Below, in pieces: positions 36,641 to 48,861 of a stretch of 64,000 bases of DNA. The stretch spans positions 5,396,501 through 5,460,500 of the forward strand of contig NC_073352.2 in the NCBI RefSeq assembly GCF_027580225.2, read 5' to 3'. A program made the position numbers and the translations under genes. The notes under the pieces are model-generated. The model saw only the letters and a program-made list of their open reading frames with translations. It was not told the origin of the DNA and did no database searches. Position 1 is the first letter of the stretch; each line of letters begins with the position of its first letter. This stretch comes from Misgurnus anguillicaudatus. Its lineage: Eukaryota; Chordata; Actinopteri; Cypriniformes; Cobitidae.

Positions 36641-37296
36641 TGTTCCCACTTCTGCGGAAAACTGCAATCTAGAAAAATAAGACTTTCTGAACCATATTAC
36701 AAAAAACCTTTAGGAACACTGAGAAATGACACTGACTGGAACGTGTAATAAAATCTTATTTTAACATTAAATGATAACAAAGCTGTACTTTTATAAAGAT
36801 TTATTGGCTGTGTCTCAGGACCTAAAGAGCTGACCACCTAAACATCTAAGCAGGGGTAGTAAATCAATTATGTTTATGACAAGATCAATAGTCTGGACCC
36901 CAGAATATAAATAACTTATATTTTCATGAATAAAGACCCACATAAGCTGTGTTAAATATAAATATGATCACCAAGATAGGAAACAGCAATAACCTTAACA
37001 TTTTTGCTTCGTCATTCTGTTTTTAAGCTTTTCTCTAAAATATTATGGGAATCCCTGAAAACCTTTCGAAAGCCCCTGGTTTGGGCGAAAGCTCGCTGGC
37101 ATTGTGACTATGATATATTGCTAACTACGTTTTTATACACAACAATATAAATACACCTTTATTTCCAGCTAAATAACCATATAACACGACTATAAGACAC
37201 AGTACATTGATTAAAAACTGCATTTAAAGCTATAATCAGCACTTATTTGAGCTGCTTTTGGACTGCTCGTGAGTGGATGACTGTCACGCTGACTCG

Positions 37297-37629
37297 TCTC
37301 GCGAGCACACAGTTAACGCATGTTTAATTCGTTCTGAATGAAACGTCCCGACTCCGTCGCTTTATGCAGATTTGATCATTATCATGCGTATAAATAATCA
37401 CTTACCTGTGTAAACTGACGGTTAAGCGTTTCCTGAAGTGATTCTCTATTCTACATTTCCAACTGATTCATATTGCTCGTCTACATGACTGTACGTTACT
37501 GAAGGGAGGAAGGTCACGGTTAGTACGTCACATCCGCAGACATCTGCGTTACAGAGCTGTGTAGGCGTGTTCGACCTCATGCAGGCTCTGCGCAGACCGA
37601 TCGGCCCGTGACATCACAGTATCGCGAGA
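37297..37629. promoter_or_regulatory. prelid1: two TCTCGCGAGA-like motifs around prelid1 exon 1
   Basis: TCTCGCGAG at 37297-37305 and TCGCGAGA at 37622-37629 match 9 and 8 bases of the palindromic TCTCGCGAGA element common in vertebrate housekeeping promoters. Their function here is inferred. Confidence 0.4.
37406..37500 (-). other. prelid1: noncoding first exon of prelid1
   Basis: A good donor (CACAG then GTAAG, coding strand) at 37406-37401 follows a GC-richer stretch and pairs with the acceptor before 36668. The 5' end is not defined by sequence. Confidence 0.5.
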
Positions 37630-37639
37630 GCGATTGAAA

Positions 37640-38559
37640 AGCCCTGCTACGTGCAGTTCGACATGATTGTTTACTCTGATTGTGCGGTAGTTACTGACAT
37701 GTACCATTTAATTTAAGTACCATGTTAACACCCAATCTTCTTGTTGTCTTCGCCTTAAAGTGCAAAGTAATCGTGGCGTACTGTGCATATATCAAAGTAC
37801 TCAGAGGTTGCGGTTGATATATGAAGAGTTTCCTTGCAAAACGAGTTAACTCCATTTTTAACACTTTTGTCAAAACATGTTTATTATTATGTTATCATGT
37901 TATTATTTTGTTTTATGGTGCTACTTAGCTGTATTTATAAAGTTATGAAGGTTTAAATCAAAACAAACCAACTGCAGTTGCATTGAAATTAATTGGAATG
38001 CACAACCAAAAAACGAGATTTCTGAACAATTTAAAAAACGGTGGTTATATCGTTTTGCAACGAAACTCTTCATATGTAGGCTACATCTGCATTAATATGA
38101 CACAAAGTGTTCATTTATCTTTACAGCTATGAAGATGACACCCTAATCTATTTGCCTTTATTACCCTTATCACAAAGTTGAAGTTTTTGACAGCAAAGAC
38201 GAAACTTAATGTAACATAGGCTACCTTTTAGGGTATAAAGACAAAATCAGAATTCTTGCTGTAATTGTAGTGTGTGATGTTAGTTTTAGTAATCATTGTC
38301 AAAGCAATAAGCAAATCAGCTTATTATCTTAGAAATATAACCACAAGCAGATGTTTATGTTCAGAACAGAAACAAGACTTCTTTTTATTTCTGTTTTTTT
38401 TTGTGTTATGAATCTTTTAAAATAAATCATATTTATCATAAAGATCTTCAAATGTGTACGGTTATCTCTTTGCTGTTTTTATTTGTAAAACATTACTTTA
38501 TAAATAAATAAGTATAAATGTGCTTTATACCTTGACAATCCTCCTGAAAATAAAAATTC
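37640..38559. other. intergenic, no recognised features
   Basis: AT-rich sequence upstream of prelid1. No exon, RNA gene or inverted-repeat element was recognised. Confidence 0.4.
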
Positions 38560-38644
38560 TTAAAGGTGCAGTGTGTCGATTTTAGTGGCATCTAGTGGTG
38601 AGGTTGCGAATTGCACCCCTGCATTTCGAGGGAACAAGTCAGCT

Positions 38645-38905
38645 GCCTAATGCTACGTACACACCAAACGCGGGGCATCGTGTTACTCGCTCTAGATTAC
38701 TTGCGGGTTTAACTGCATGCCATGCAAATTTTTCGCTCAAGTTGAATATTTTCTCGAATGGCGCATGTTTTCGCGGCAAACGTGCCGCCCATATAGTGTC
38801 ATTTGCATCGACCCATGCGAGGACGTGTCTGATCACGTCTTTGCATTGATTTTGTATGTAATCTCATGCAAATCGTTGAACTTGCGTTTGGTGTAAACCC
38901 ACAGT
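38645..38905. mobile_element. nested MITE with TACACACCAAACGC termini
   Basis: TACACACCAAACGC near 38658 is matched in reverse by GCGTTTGGTGTAAACCC near 38886. The interior (gttactcgctctagattac) is shared with the element at 34735-35320. Confidence 0.65.
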
Positions 38906-39001
38906 AAGTTTTCGGACGCAGCCATAGTGACAAATACGCTCCGTAGTGCAGTTTGTCCATTTAGGGCTACTGTAGAAACAAGATGGCGCAATATGACAGC
39001 T

Positions 39002-39260
39002 TAAGGTGACCATACATGCCATTCTTCCCGGACACGTCCTGGCCAGGATTTCGGTGCATCTTCTGAAAGTCGTATTTAAAAACTTAAGACATACAATCAT
39101 AGTTTCATTCTAACCTTAAAATGTAACGGTTGCTTTTCTGTAATAATAATAATAATAATCCTCTATGACGTATGCGGTCAACAAATACGACTTCTGGAAG
39201 ATGCACCTGAAATCCTGGCCAGGATGTGTATGGGAATAATTGGCAAGTATGGTCACCCTA
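39002..39260. mobile_element. nested MITE with GGTGACCATAC termini
   Basis: AAGGTGACCATACATGCCA and the reverse of the right end, TAGGGTGACCATACTTGCCA, are inverted repeats continuing into CCTGGCCAGGAT on both sides. A GCTT repeat flanks the insertion (38998-39001 and 39261-39264). Confidence 0.7.
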
Positions 39261-39587
39261 GCTTCCATGTAGGGGGACCTGTGGTGTATGTAGATAAAAC
39301 GGCTCATTCTAAGGTAATAAAAACAATATAGTTCATTTTGTTAAGGTCTTTACACACAGTCAGTCAAATCCATTCCACCAGAGGAATGCCCTAATAAATT
39401 AAACTCTGTTCTGCGTTTTAGCTACAGCCTTGCTTACATGCTGAGGCTTCCTCAAATCCATTCCACATAGAGTCATTTAAAAGTCCCAATTAAACTCCAT
39501 TTTAACTGTTTTGCTGTCTGGCCTCCCACAACACAACAAGATAAGCAAAGTTTTTAGGTTATAAAAGCAATTGTTTAATTAGGGGGC

Positions 39588-39750
39588 AGTTTCCCGGACA
39601 GGGATTAGACTAGTCCTAGACTAAAATAAATGTAAGAGCTGTCCAAACTGAAAACAACTTGCACTGACATATCTTAAAATACATCAGTGCCCTTTGTTTT
39701 GCCTAAATACGCCAATAAGGTTTTTAGTATAAGGCATTTTTGTTAAACAT
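39588..39750. repeat. repeat with GGCAGTTTCCCGGACAGGG end
   Basis: Shares gggattagactagtcctaga and catcagtgccctttg with the split copy around 54157-56266 (there partly in reverse). Right end not defined. Confidence 0.5.
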
Positions 39751-39759
39751 TTTGTTCAT

Positions 39760-41320
39760 ATAGCTTCTACAGATTATGTAAGAAAAATTAGTTTCTTACA
39801 GTTTTATTTAACTGAAATGGTTCTTTGGTGAATCAATATGGCATCCCAGCCAAGAACCCATTCTAACTCTTTTTTTTAAGAACATAGTATAAATCTCACT
39901 CTCGGACATGCATAATGTGTATAAATATGTTGTTCTCAATTAAAATCAGATTAATCAACCTAGTTTGAGAACCACAAATTTCTACACTTGTTTTGCCATT
40001 TTACATGTAAGTATTGTTGTTGTTATTGCTATTATTATTATAAATACTTAAATAAAGTGGTGTCACATCATTGTTATTGACTGTATTGAATCAGTTTGTC
40101 TCAAGTTCACACAGCAGACACCATTGATCTAGCTCATCACATTATATATCAACATGTTCCACTGAATTTGCCTTTTTTTTACATTTTTAAATAATTTCCT
40201 ATATTGAGTTTAGTTTATCTTTTACTGCTCCCTGCCTTCCATCAAAACCTTAAACAAAACTACTTCAAAGGCCCAGTAGAGGGCAGAAATTGATAAGATT
40301 TACAGCTCTAGTACATTAAGACCCCAGATTTCTTTTTTAAGAAAAACATATTACTCCATATATGAAATTGAGGACAAATTATTTGGAACTTTAATTGGCA
40401 AAAACATTTCATTTGCACAGGGTTTGTTCAATGGGATTTTAAACAAACTTAGTCAAAATGCAACTTATTTGTAATACAGACAAAATATGCCACCCAATCA
40501 TGTTAAATAAATAAATAACCTTCGAAACCGAGCACACAGTTATGGACAAAGCAATTCGGCTACTTTAACAAGTACTTGTTTCAGTAAAATGAAGAGAGTT
40601 GAAATAATTGTGTAAGTACCCTTAAACTCTGTGAAGGATCTTTAAATGTGATGCAGATGTGGGGGTTTGTGCCGCATTATATTCTAAAAGGTTTCTTCTC
40701 CACTTTCCCGTTTGCAACACCTACAATACTACAGTAGGTCTTTATGGCATAAAAAACATTAAGTCGCGCTGGCAATAAATAATGCAACAACAGCACTGTG
40801 AATGCCATTGTTCTGTTTTCATAACCACTTAGTCAAATTTTGTTGTGAAGAAGGTAATTTTTAAAGTGTAGTGTGCTGTACCTGCGCCATAATACAATTG
40901 TAGCTTTTATATAATAACAAATAACAAAAGATTAAATATATAGCATGTGAATCTATAGATTACACTGAAGCACTGCAGTACATTATAGCTTTCATACCTT
41001 ACAGTACCACAAAGCAATTTACATTACGTATATACATATATGCATCTTTCCATAGAACAAAACATGCACAAGACTTTCACCTTTGACAAATCACAACTGA
41101 ATTGATGGATTTATTTTACAATATTTTACCTCACCACAAAATTGACCCGTATATAGGCTGTGTATAGTACATATATGCAAATTGACTCTACTGACTAAGC
41201 TACTTCAGTATGTTTGCGGTATATCAGACCTATGCATGATCACTTTTTTTATAACTTTGCAGCAGACGGTGAAAAATCTGGTTTGATTGACAGTATTTAA
41301 TAACTACATATGTAGTTTAG
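39760..41320. other. intergenic, no recognised features
   Basis: AT-rich sequence between the repeats above prelid1 and the palindromic element at 41323. No coding or RNA gene was recognised. Confidence 0.4.
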
Positions 41321-41322
41321 GT

Positions 41323-41922
41323 CTCCAATAATCTATTTCCAGCAAAACATGCACTGTAAAAAGTAAAAAGTTGTATCAACTTAAAAATTACTTCAGTAAC
41401 ACCCTAAAAGTACTCTAAAAAAAAAAAGGTTCTATATAGCACCAAAACTGTTGCTTTGGATCGTAACGATAGAAGAACCATTTTTAGTTCCATATAGCAC
41501 CAGTGAAGAACCAGTGGAGCACCGGTGAAGCACCTGTGTAGAACCATGTAGTGCTATGTAGAACCATATGTGGTGCTATATGGCCCCTTTGTGGTTCTGC
41601 ACTGGTGCTTCGCTGGTGCTTCGCTGGTTCTTCACTGGTGCTTCGCTGGTTCTTCACCGGTGCTATATGGCACTAAATGGTTCTTCTATCGTTACGATTG
41701 AAAGCAACAGTTTTGGTGCTATATAGAACCGTTTGTTTTTTTAGAGTGTAGTGATTTCAATTAAAAATTTTCACAAAGTCTTTTTACTTAAACATATGTA
41801 TTGAAATAATTTAATATTTTTAGGTGTTACCAATTGAAGTCATTTTTAAAGTTGACAAGTAGCTGAATTAAAATTTTCAATTTTTACAGTGAATTTTTTG
41901 CTGGAAATAGATTATTGGAGAG
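41323..41922. mobile_element. palindromic element containing a nested foldback MITE
   Basis: Outer arms CTCCAATAATCTATTTCCAG... at 41325-41349 and the inverse at 41894-41920 match perfectly for 25 bases. Inside, CACTGTAAAAAG and its inverse (41352 and 41891) continue the arm. The centre holds the foldback element at 41411-41750. Confidence 0.75.
41411..41750. mobile_element. foldback MITE with internal 12-bp repeats, copy 1
   Basis: TACTCTAAAAAA and its inverse TTTAGAGTGTA bound a nearly complete palindrome. The arms contain degenerate repeats of the type ccagtgaagaac / gcaccggtgaag. Copy 2 is at 42651-42993 and a degenerate copy at about 48927-49070. Confidence 0.85.
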
Positions 41923-42650
41923 CTTAACAACATAAAATGACTTCAATTGATAACACTAAGTTTTAGTAAGTTTTTGCAACTTAAAATTTCACTTCAGTTT
42001 CACTTTAGGTGATAAAATTACATTTTTTAAAATGTTACCAATTCAGACTAATCTCACGGAAAGTCGTGTTATCGTCACAATTTTTTAAATTAAATTATTC
42101 GTGTCCATGGCACAAAATTCTGCCTTTTTTCTAGCCTTGAGCACGAATGCCCCCCTAGTGTCACGAATTTCTATAAATAGTTTTTGTGTACATTGCACAA
42201 CTTTCTTGTTCATGTAATTTTATGTATTGTTTTGTCAGTGCTTTTTCCTATTTTATTTCCATTGTCACTTGGGGTTAGAGTTAAGGCCGATTTATAGTCG
42301 TGCGTAAGATCTACGCCGTAGGTTATCCGTAGCCTGTGCATAGCTCTGCATAGCCTGACGTGCACCTCGCAAAATTTTTAACTGCGCGTCAGTTCTATGC
42401 GGACCGCAAGCGCTGTGATTGGTCCACCAGAACCCCTCCTGTCAGGTAAAAAAATGCGTCATAGGTATTTTCATTTGCAACGGTAAAAACAAAGATGAGC
42501 AGGAGTTGAGGAGTGATTTAACTCAAACTGCAAAAAAAGTCGCTGTTTATTTACTTCCATCATTCGGTAAAACGTGTGGATACTGCCAACCAGCGGTCTG
42601 CGCGTGTGTTTGCACGTCGACGCAAAAGTATAAATGAAAACCGCGGAACC

Positions 42651-42993
42651 TACACTCTAAAAAACAAACGGTGCTATATAGCACCAAAACAGTTGCTTTG
42701 GATCGTAACGATAGAAGAACCATTTTTAGTGCCATATAGCACCGGTGAAGAACCAGTGAAGCACCAGTGAAGCACCAGTGAAGCACCTGTGTAGAACCAT
42801 ATAGTGCTATGTAGAACCATATGTGGTGCTATATGGCCCCTATATGGTTCTACACTGGTGCTTCACTGGTGCTTCACTGGTGCTTCACTGGTTCTTCACC
42901 GGTGCTATATGGCACTAAAATGGTTCTTCTATCGTTACGATCCAAAGCAATTGTTTTGGTGCTATATAGCACCGTTTGTTTTTTTAGAGTGTA
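42651..42993. mobile_element. foldback MITE with internal 12-bp repeats, copy 2
   Basis: TACACTCTAAAAAA and its inverse TTTTTTAGAGTGTA bound a nearly perfect palindrome. Repeats of gaagcaccagt-type units sit in each arm. Open frames rich in Cys, Leu and Tyr here are translations of the repeat. Confidence 0.9.
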
Positions 42994-43019
42994 CACCGTC
43001 GCGGCTACACTGTAGAACC

Positions 43020-43232
43020 TACACTGTAAAAAATTTGCTGTAATTTTGCAGCTGGTTGCCAGTAACTTACTGTAGAAGAAAAAGTCTAAAAATGTTTCAT
43101 GTTCATTTAACTTTGAACAAAATGTTGCCAGTAAATAACATAAATGTAAAATCTACAGTAAGTTACTGGCAGCTAGTTTCCAGTAATACCCAGTAATACT
43201 GTAATTTCTACAGACATTTTTTTTACAGTGTA
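43020..43232. mobile_element. MITE with TACACTGTAAAAAA termini
   Basis: TACACTGTAAAAAA and the inverse TTTTTTACAGTGTA bound 213 bases, with an inner inverted pair (gccagtaacttactgtag and ctacagtaagttactggc). Inside the Harbinger-like element. Confidence 0.85.
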
Positions 43233-43727
43233 CACACAACTATAACGAGCCCTTTAGAATCACTTTCTTTTACATTCATTTCAGACATCCTAACCCAAAC
43301 CCAACTCTAACCCCAACTCCAGGCGAGAATAGTTTTAAAAGCAGAAAAAAAAAACATTTAGTAACCAATACATTAAAGTACATCATAACCCAAACCGAAC
43401 CCCAAGCGACAATGATTTAAAAATAGGAAAAAAAAATGAAAAAACTAAATATAAAATGACACAATAAAGAAAGTCATGCCACAGACATGAAAAACTACCT
43501 ATAGAAATCCGTGACACGAAAAAGACATTCATGCTCAAGGCAAGAAAAAAGCTGAATTTCGTGCCATGGACAAAAATAAATTAATAATTTTTTTCATGAA
43601 TATAACAATTTTTCGTTAGATCATGTTGTACCAATAAGTAATTTTTTAAGGTTGATCCAATTTTTTACTGTAGCTAGGTCTACCTGGTCCACTGAAAGCA
43701 TTAAACCTTTGGCCTCAGTCTTTATAA

Positions 43728-44858
43728 TCAGACAGCAGCTGCAGGCTGTCCGTCATTGTGCCCGTTCACAATCATTCCTCTCAAAGATCGAGTCCTGAAG
43801 GACCCGTCAGGGTAAATGGTGTCTGGTTTGTGTTCACAGCGAAAGAACATAAGGAACCCATTCCTGTAGTTCTGGTTCATCCAGCCGTAGAGCAACGGAT
43901 TGACAAACGTCGAGCACATAGCCACGATGTGAAACAACGTATAAATGAGTTTATACTCTCTGAACTTCAGAATCAAGTCCAGATCACTCGCCAACTGGAA
44001 TAAATGGAAAGGAAGCCAGCAAACAGCAAAGACGACAACTACCATTGCCAGCATCTTAGTGGTTTTCTTGCGACGGGCGATACTATCGTTCCGGTTGCAG
44101 GGGCTGACGTGGTTTTTCAGTTTGATCCAAATGCACACATAAGCATAGCTGATGATCGTCAGCGGTACCATGTACTGTAGGACGAGCATTGATAGACTGT
44201 ATATGACCGCATCTCGGTTGGTGCCATTGGGCCACTTCTCAGAGCAAACCGCTATACGCAAGCCAATGTACGGGATCTCCTCGTGCCTATACTCCCGAAA
44301 GATAGCCAATGGTCCAGCCAATATGGCAGCGAACGTCCAAATCAGACCAATAATTATGAAACTAGTGCATTTATTGAGCCGTTGGCCGAGATGAAAGACA
44401 ATACACCTGTAGCGCTCCAGAGCAATGACTGTCAAAGTGAGAATGGAGACATGTACGCTCAAAGCTTGGCTGAAAGGCACCATATGACACATCACTTCTC
44501 CAAACTTCCATTCATCCAACAGCGTGTAGACCAGTGTGAATGGTAAACACAGAGTGTCCATCATCAGGTCTGCCAAGGCCAGGTTTGCGATGAAGTAGTT
44601 GGTGACCGTGCGCATGTTTCTGTACAGTACGATCATGTAAATGACCAGGCTGTTACCCACAAGTCCCAGCAGAATTATGAGGGAATATGCTAATATAAGT
44701 AAAACTTGAACGCCCAGGTGCTTGGTGATGTCATTCGCAAAAGTGGGCCTGTAAGGATTGATGGTATCGTTGCCCACACTGCCCTCGTGCCAGATGGTGG
44801 CACGGTTTCCACCATGAATCACATCATCAGTCACATTGGCTGCGTATGATTGGCCCAT
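43728..44858 (-). CDS. npy7r: neuropeptide Y receptor, Y7 subtype
   Basis: A class A GPCR of the NPY/PYY receptor family, Y2 subfamily, normally Gi-coupled at the plasma membrane; the Y7 subtype was lost in mammals. One uninterrupted coding exon, 376 residues. N-glycosylation sequons lie at N8 (NVT) and N30 (NDT). Visible landmarks: GNSLVIY in TM1, LALADLMMD in TM2, ERYRC (a variant of DRY) at the end of TM3, FAVCWLPFH in TM6, NPLLYGW in TM7, and a palmitoylation-type Cys in FFRCEHK. Cysteines in VMCHM and AVCSEKW give the conserved extracellular disulphide. Y7 rather than Y2 is judged from VIALERYRCIVFHL and the third loop; a tree would decide. A 5' UTR acceptor lies near 44904. Its position next to prelid1 fits known NPY receptor synteny on the 5q-like block. 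Confidence 0.85.
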   Translation of the reverse strand: MGQSYAANVTDDVIHGGNRATIWHEGSVGNDTINPYRPTFANDITKHLGVQVLLILAYSLIILLGLVGNSLVIYMIVLYRNMRTVTNYFIANLALADLMMDTLCLPFTLVYTLLDEWKFGEVMCHMVPFSQALSVHVSILTLTVIALERYRCIVFHLGQRLNKCTSFIIIGLIWTFAAILAGPLAIFREYRHEEIPYIGLRIAVCSEKWPNGTNRDAVIYSLSMLVLQYMVPLTIISYAYVCIWIKLKNHVSPCNRNDSIARRKKTTKMLAMVVVVFAVCWLPFHLFQLASDLDLILKFREYKLIYTLFHIVAMCSTFVNPLLYGWMNQNYRNGFLMFFRCEHKPDTIYPDGSFRTRSLRGMIVNGHNDGQPAAAV

Positions 44859-45257
44859 GTTAAACTGTATATCTTCAGTCTGTCCAATGTAGAAGCATGA
44901 AACTGTTGAAAAGAAGAGAAGATGTTAAGTTAATTCACCAAGAGGACTAAACTCTTAAAAAGTAAGGTTCTTTACAGTGATGCCACAAATGTTTTTTTTT
45001 TTTTTGTAAAATAACCATTTCCTTCTTACATTTCATTTAAACATAAAAGTTATTTTAAAGTATCTTCATTATGAAACCATACAGACAGACAAAGACGTTT
45101 TTAAAAAAACGTGTCACATCTTTTTGCAGAACAAAGTCTATAGGGACCCATAAAAAGTATTTAGTTTCAAAACAGCTTTACTGAAAAACATTGCCATACA
45201 ATGACTTCAATTCCATAGGCGCCGTTTCATTTAAAGATAAAGGAAATTATGCCTGAA

Positions 45258-46062
<805 letters not shown>

Positions 46063-46399
46063 TGATTCCTGTGTACAGGTCCAAACTTAAAAAAGCAAAC
46101 CAGAAAAGAAATTAATTAGATTGTGGACAAATAAAAGTATACAACAACTGAAAGATGAAAATTTGGAAATTTTTGAGGAAGATTCACTTAAATTTTTTTA
46201 GACAACAGAAAGAAAGAAAAAAAGAGTACCAGGAATACATAGAGGACAATTATGCAATACAAAGTAAATAGACATAAAGGAACAATAGAGAGATATAGTT
46301 TTCATTGCTTTAGGATTAATAGAGCTTTGAATAGTTTCCTTATACTTGTCTAGATCATCTTTAAATAAAGAAAACAGAGGTTTGGATCCAATACTTTTT

Positions 46400-48060
46400 T
46401 GCTTATGTATGTGAAATTTGGCTAGCAGGAAGCATAAATTGGAAGATTCACTTAATAAAAGAACTACAGTTTTAAATGAGTACATAAACTTCTGTGTAGA
46501 GCTGGTTATACCTATAAAAGACATTAAAGTTTATCCAAACAATAAACCATACGTTACTAAGGGTATTAAAGAAGTTATAAATTTGAGGAAAGATGCATTT
46601 AGGAATATGGATATTGTCGTACTTAAACAAACAGAAAGAGAGTTAAAAATTAAACTGAAAGAAACAAAAGAAGTTGATAGGAGGCGTTTGGAGGAAGCAT
46701 TTAAGATTAATAACGCAAAAAAAGGGTTGGGATACTTTGTAAACAATGACTGGTTTGGCATCTTCAAATAAATCCATTGTGATTGATAATGAAGTTTGTT
46801 TTGGGAATGAACTAAATACATTTTTTACCAGATTTGGTACTCATTTCAAATGCAGTGAAATAATAGATAACGTGGCTTTCTCATCATCAGAAACAAATTG
46901 TAATTGAACGTTTTAGTCTATTAATATGAAAAAATCTTCTGGCCCAGATGGATGTAGTGCAGGTGTCGTAAAGAAGTGTGCACACGAATTGGCTCCAACG
47001 TGGGAATCAGTTTTTTAAGCTTCAGTTGACACACATACTGTTCCAGTGTTATGGAAGACAGCACATATAAAACCATTACCTAAAATTTCATGTCCAAAAT
47101 TTCATGGCCCTTACTTCAGTAATTGTGAAATTCTGCCATACTTTTCATCTTGTATACAGATGACTGTCGAACTGACATGTTTAATCAGTATATTTTGAAG
47201 TATTCTGACGATAATGTGTTAATATCTGTGTTGCATGACGAGAACAGTCCTGAGTTTCATCAACAGGTTGTTACTACTTTGGTTGAATGGTGTGAGAAAA
47301 ATGATCTTGTCATTAACACAAGAAAAACAGAAGAAATTATATTTGGGTCTATATCTGATACTAATACTAATACAATGCCTGTTTTGATCCATAATAGAAC
47401 AATCAGTCCGGTTAAAACATATAAGTAGTATGATTGACAATGTGTTATCATTGAGGGAATGATCATATTAATGCTCTTTGTAAAAGAACAAAGCAGATAC
47501 TCAATTTTCTTCGTGGTCTTATAGGTCATTCGGAGAAAGAAACCAGATCCTTCTTTATGTCTGTGATATAAAGTGTACTGCAATACTGCATTTGGTATAG
47601 GAGTTTGTCTGTGAAGTTAAAAACAAGGCTGTTCAATCTATTCAAAATTGGTTTAAAGATAGGTCAGCCCCTTGAGAAGCAATATGAGTCAGCATATTAT
47701 AATAATCTGATAAAACTGCAGGCTAATAATAAAGTTTCCAATTCTAATCATGTTCTGTACAATGAATTTGAATTACTACCATCAAACCGGAGATATAGAG
47801 TCCCAAAATTTAATAAAGTTAAGCTGAAAAATTCTTTTGTGCATCGGGCAATCCTAGAATTGAATGAGAAGCTTAACCAAAAGTCAAAATCAAGAGTACT
47901 ATTAATGTGATCATTGTAGAAGGGTAAGAGGTTGTAATATGTCTTGTTTTTGTACGGAAGTATATGTTATTGTCCAAAGAATGTTAATTGTTGTAAACAC
48001 GGATACTGTGATGCAAGAAACATTTCAGACTCATCTGACAATAAAGTACTATATTAAGTA
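46400..48060 (+). pseudogene. degenerate non-LTR (LINE) reverse transcriptase
   Basis: Scattered plus-strand pieces belong to one LINE ORF2. An endonuclease-RT linker stretch is at 46418-46771 (GIKEVINLRKDAFR). An RT fragment is at 46925-47020 (SSGPDGCSAGVVKKC). The region around the catalytic motif is at 47150-47428 (LKYSDDNVLISVL, where YSDD stands for the usual YADD). A C-terminal piece is at 47605-47910. Stops and frameshifts separate them and segments are missing. It most resembles the fish L2/CR1/Rex1-type lineages; the clade needs a database comparison. Confidence 0.75.
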
Positions 48061-48584
48061 AATCACACGTTATTTAGTCAATGTTCATGTCTTGAAAAAA
48101 AATGGAGAAAATATATAATGTTATACAAACTGGAGAAATATACTTAGTTGTTGTCATAAAATATTGTATTGTTGTACTATACTGGCATTTTAAAGAAAAG
48201 TAAACATGCTTACAACATGAGAAATTAGCGATTAGCTATATAGGCTAATATCCAAAACAGATATTATGTATACAATGCGCTATTTAGGTTTATTCAGAGA
48301 TCCTGCAGTTTATTGCTCAAGTGAAGGCGAGTTTACCCTAAAAACTTGACACATCAGTTTACATTTCCATACAGTTTTTAATACTATATACACATTTCCT
48401 GTATTTTCAAGATGTATTCTATTAAAGAGACTGAGAAACAATTATATATGATCACTAACATTGCAAAAACAACACATCTAATTCTGGCATGGTGGCCTAA
48501 GACTTTTGCACAGTACTGTACATATATATATTTAATCTACATGTACAGTATCTATTTAATTCTAAACACATTTAAAACATGAAA

Positions 48585-48860
48585 CCTTGACCTGGGGGCC
48601 GCGAGATGGTGCCAGGGGGGCCCCAGTTTTATGACATTTTATAAAATATATTAATTTATCATAAATTCTGTGTAAAAAAAATAAGGCTACTAACAAACAG
48701 CACTACTTTGTATAATTTAATATGTTTTGTTTAATTAAAATGTTACGTCTTAGAACACATTTGTCATAACTTTTCTTTGGGGGTGGCGCGAAGGATAGAT
48801 CTGTACACACGGGGGGGCCACACGTTGAAAAAGTTTGAGAACCATTGTATTAGAGCATTG
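48585..48860. repeat. hAT-like remnant ending in gtttgagaaccattg
   Basis: The right end reads gaaaaagtttgagaaccattg, the inverse of a common hAT terminus, with a G-rich stretch (gggggggccacacg) just inside. The left end is not clear. Confidence 0.4.
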
Positions 48861-48861
48861 T

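Larger units (their letters stand above)
38564..39350. mobile_element. AGGTGCAGTGTG-family MITE with two nested insertions
   Basis: The left end AGGTGCAGTGTGTCGATT follows TTAA at 38560-38563. The body matches the copies at 11095 and 32359 (for example catctagtggtgaggtt and catgtaggggga). It is interrupted at about 38645-38905 and 39002-39260. The right terminus is missing. Confidence 0.75.
42284..43253. mobile_element. PIF/Harbinger-like element with TTA duplication
   Basis: The termini AGGCCGATTTATAGTCGTG and (reverse) AGGGCTCGTTATAGTTGTG are inverted repeats flanked by TTA (42281-42283 and 43254-43256), the 3-base target typical of PIF/Harbinger. It is itself hit by 42651-42993 and 43020-43232. 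Confidence 0.75.
42049..43622. mobile_element. outermost element of the nested stack downstream of the NPY receptor
   Basis: The arm at about 42049-42200 matches the reverse complement of about 43480-43620, sharing tccatggcacraaattc and ccttgagca. The middle is replaced by the Harbinger-like insert at 42284-43253. Confidence 0.7.

Noticed and set aside
42651..42993. Possible CRISPR-like array of short repeats
   Set aside because: The units are contiguous and degenerate without spacers, in a eukaryotic palindromic MITE.
42547..43043. Cys/Trp/Leu-rich repeated open frames (LHWCFTGASLVLHRCY)
   Set aside because: They are reading frames through the 12-base units of the foldback MITE and occur in both directions because it is a palindrome.
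46198..46524. Minus-strand hydrophobic open frame of 108 codons
   Set aside because: It overlaps the antisense of the LINE remnant and has no recognisable domain.
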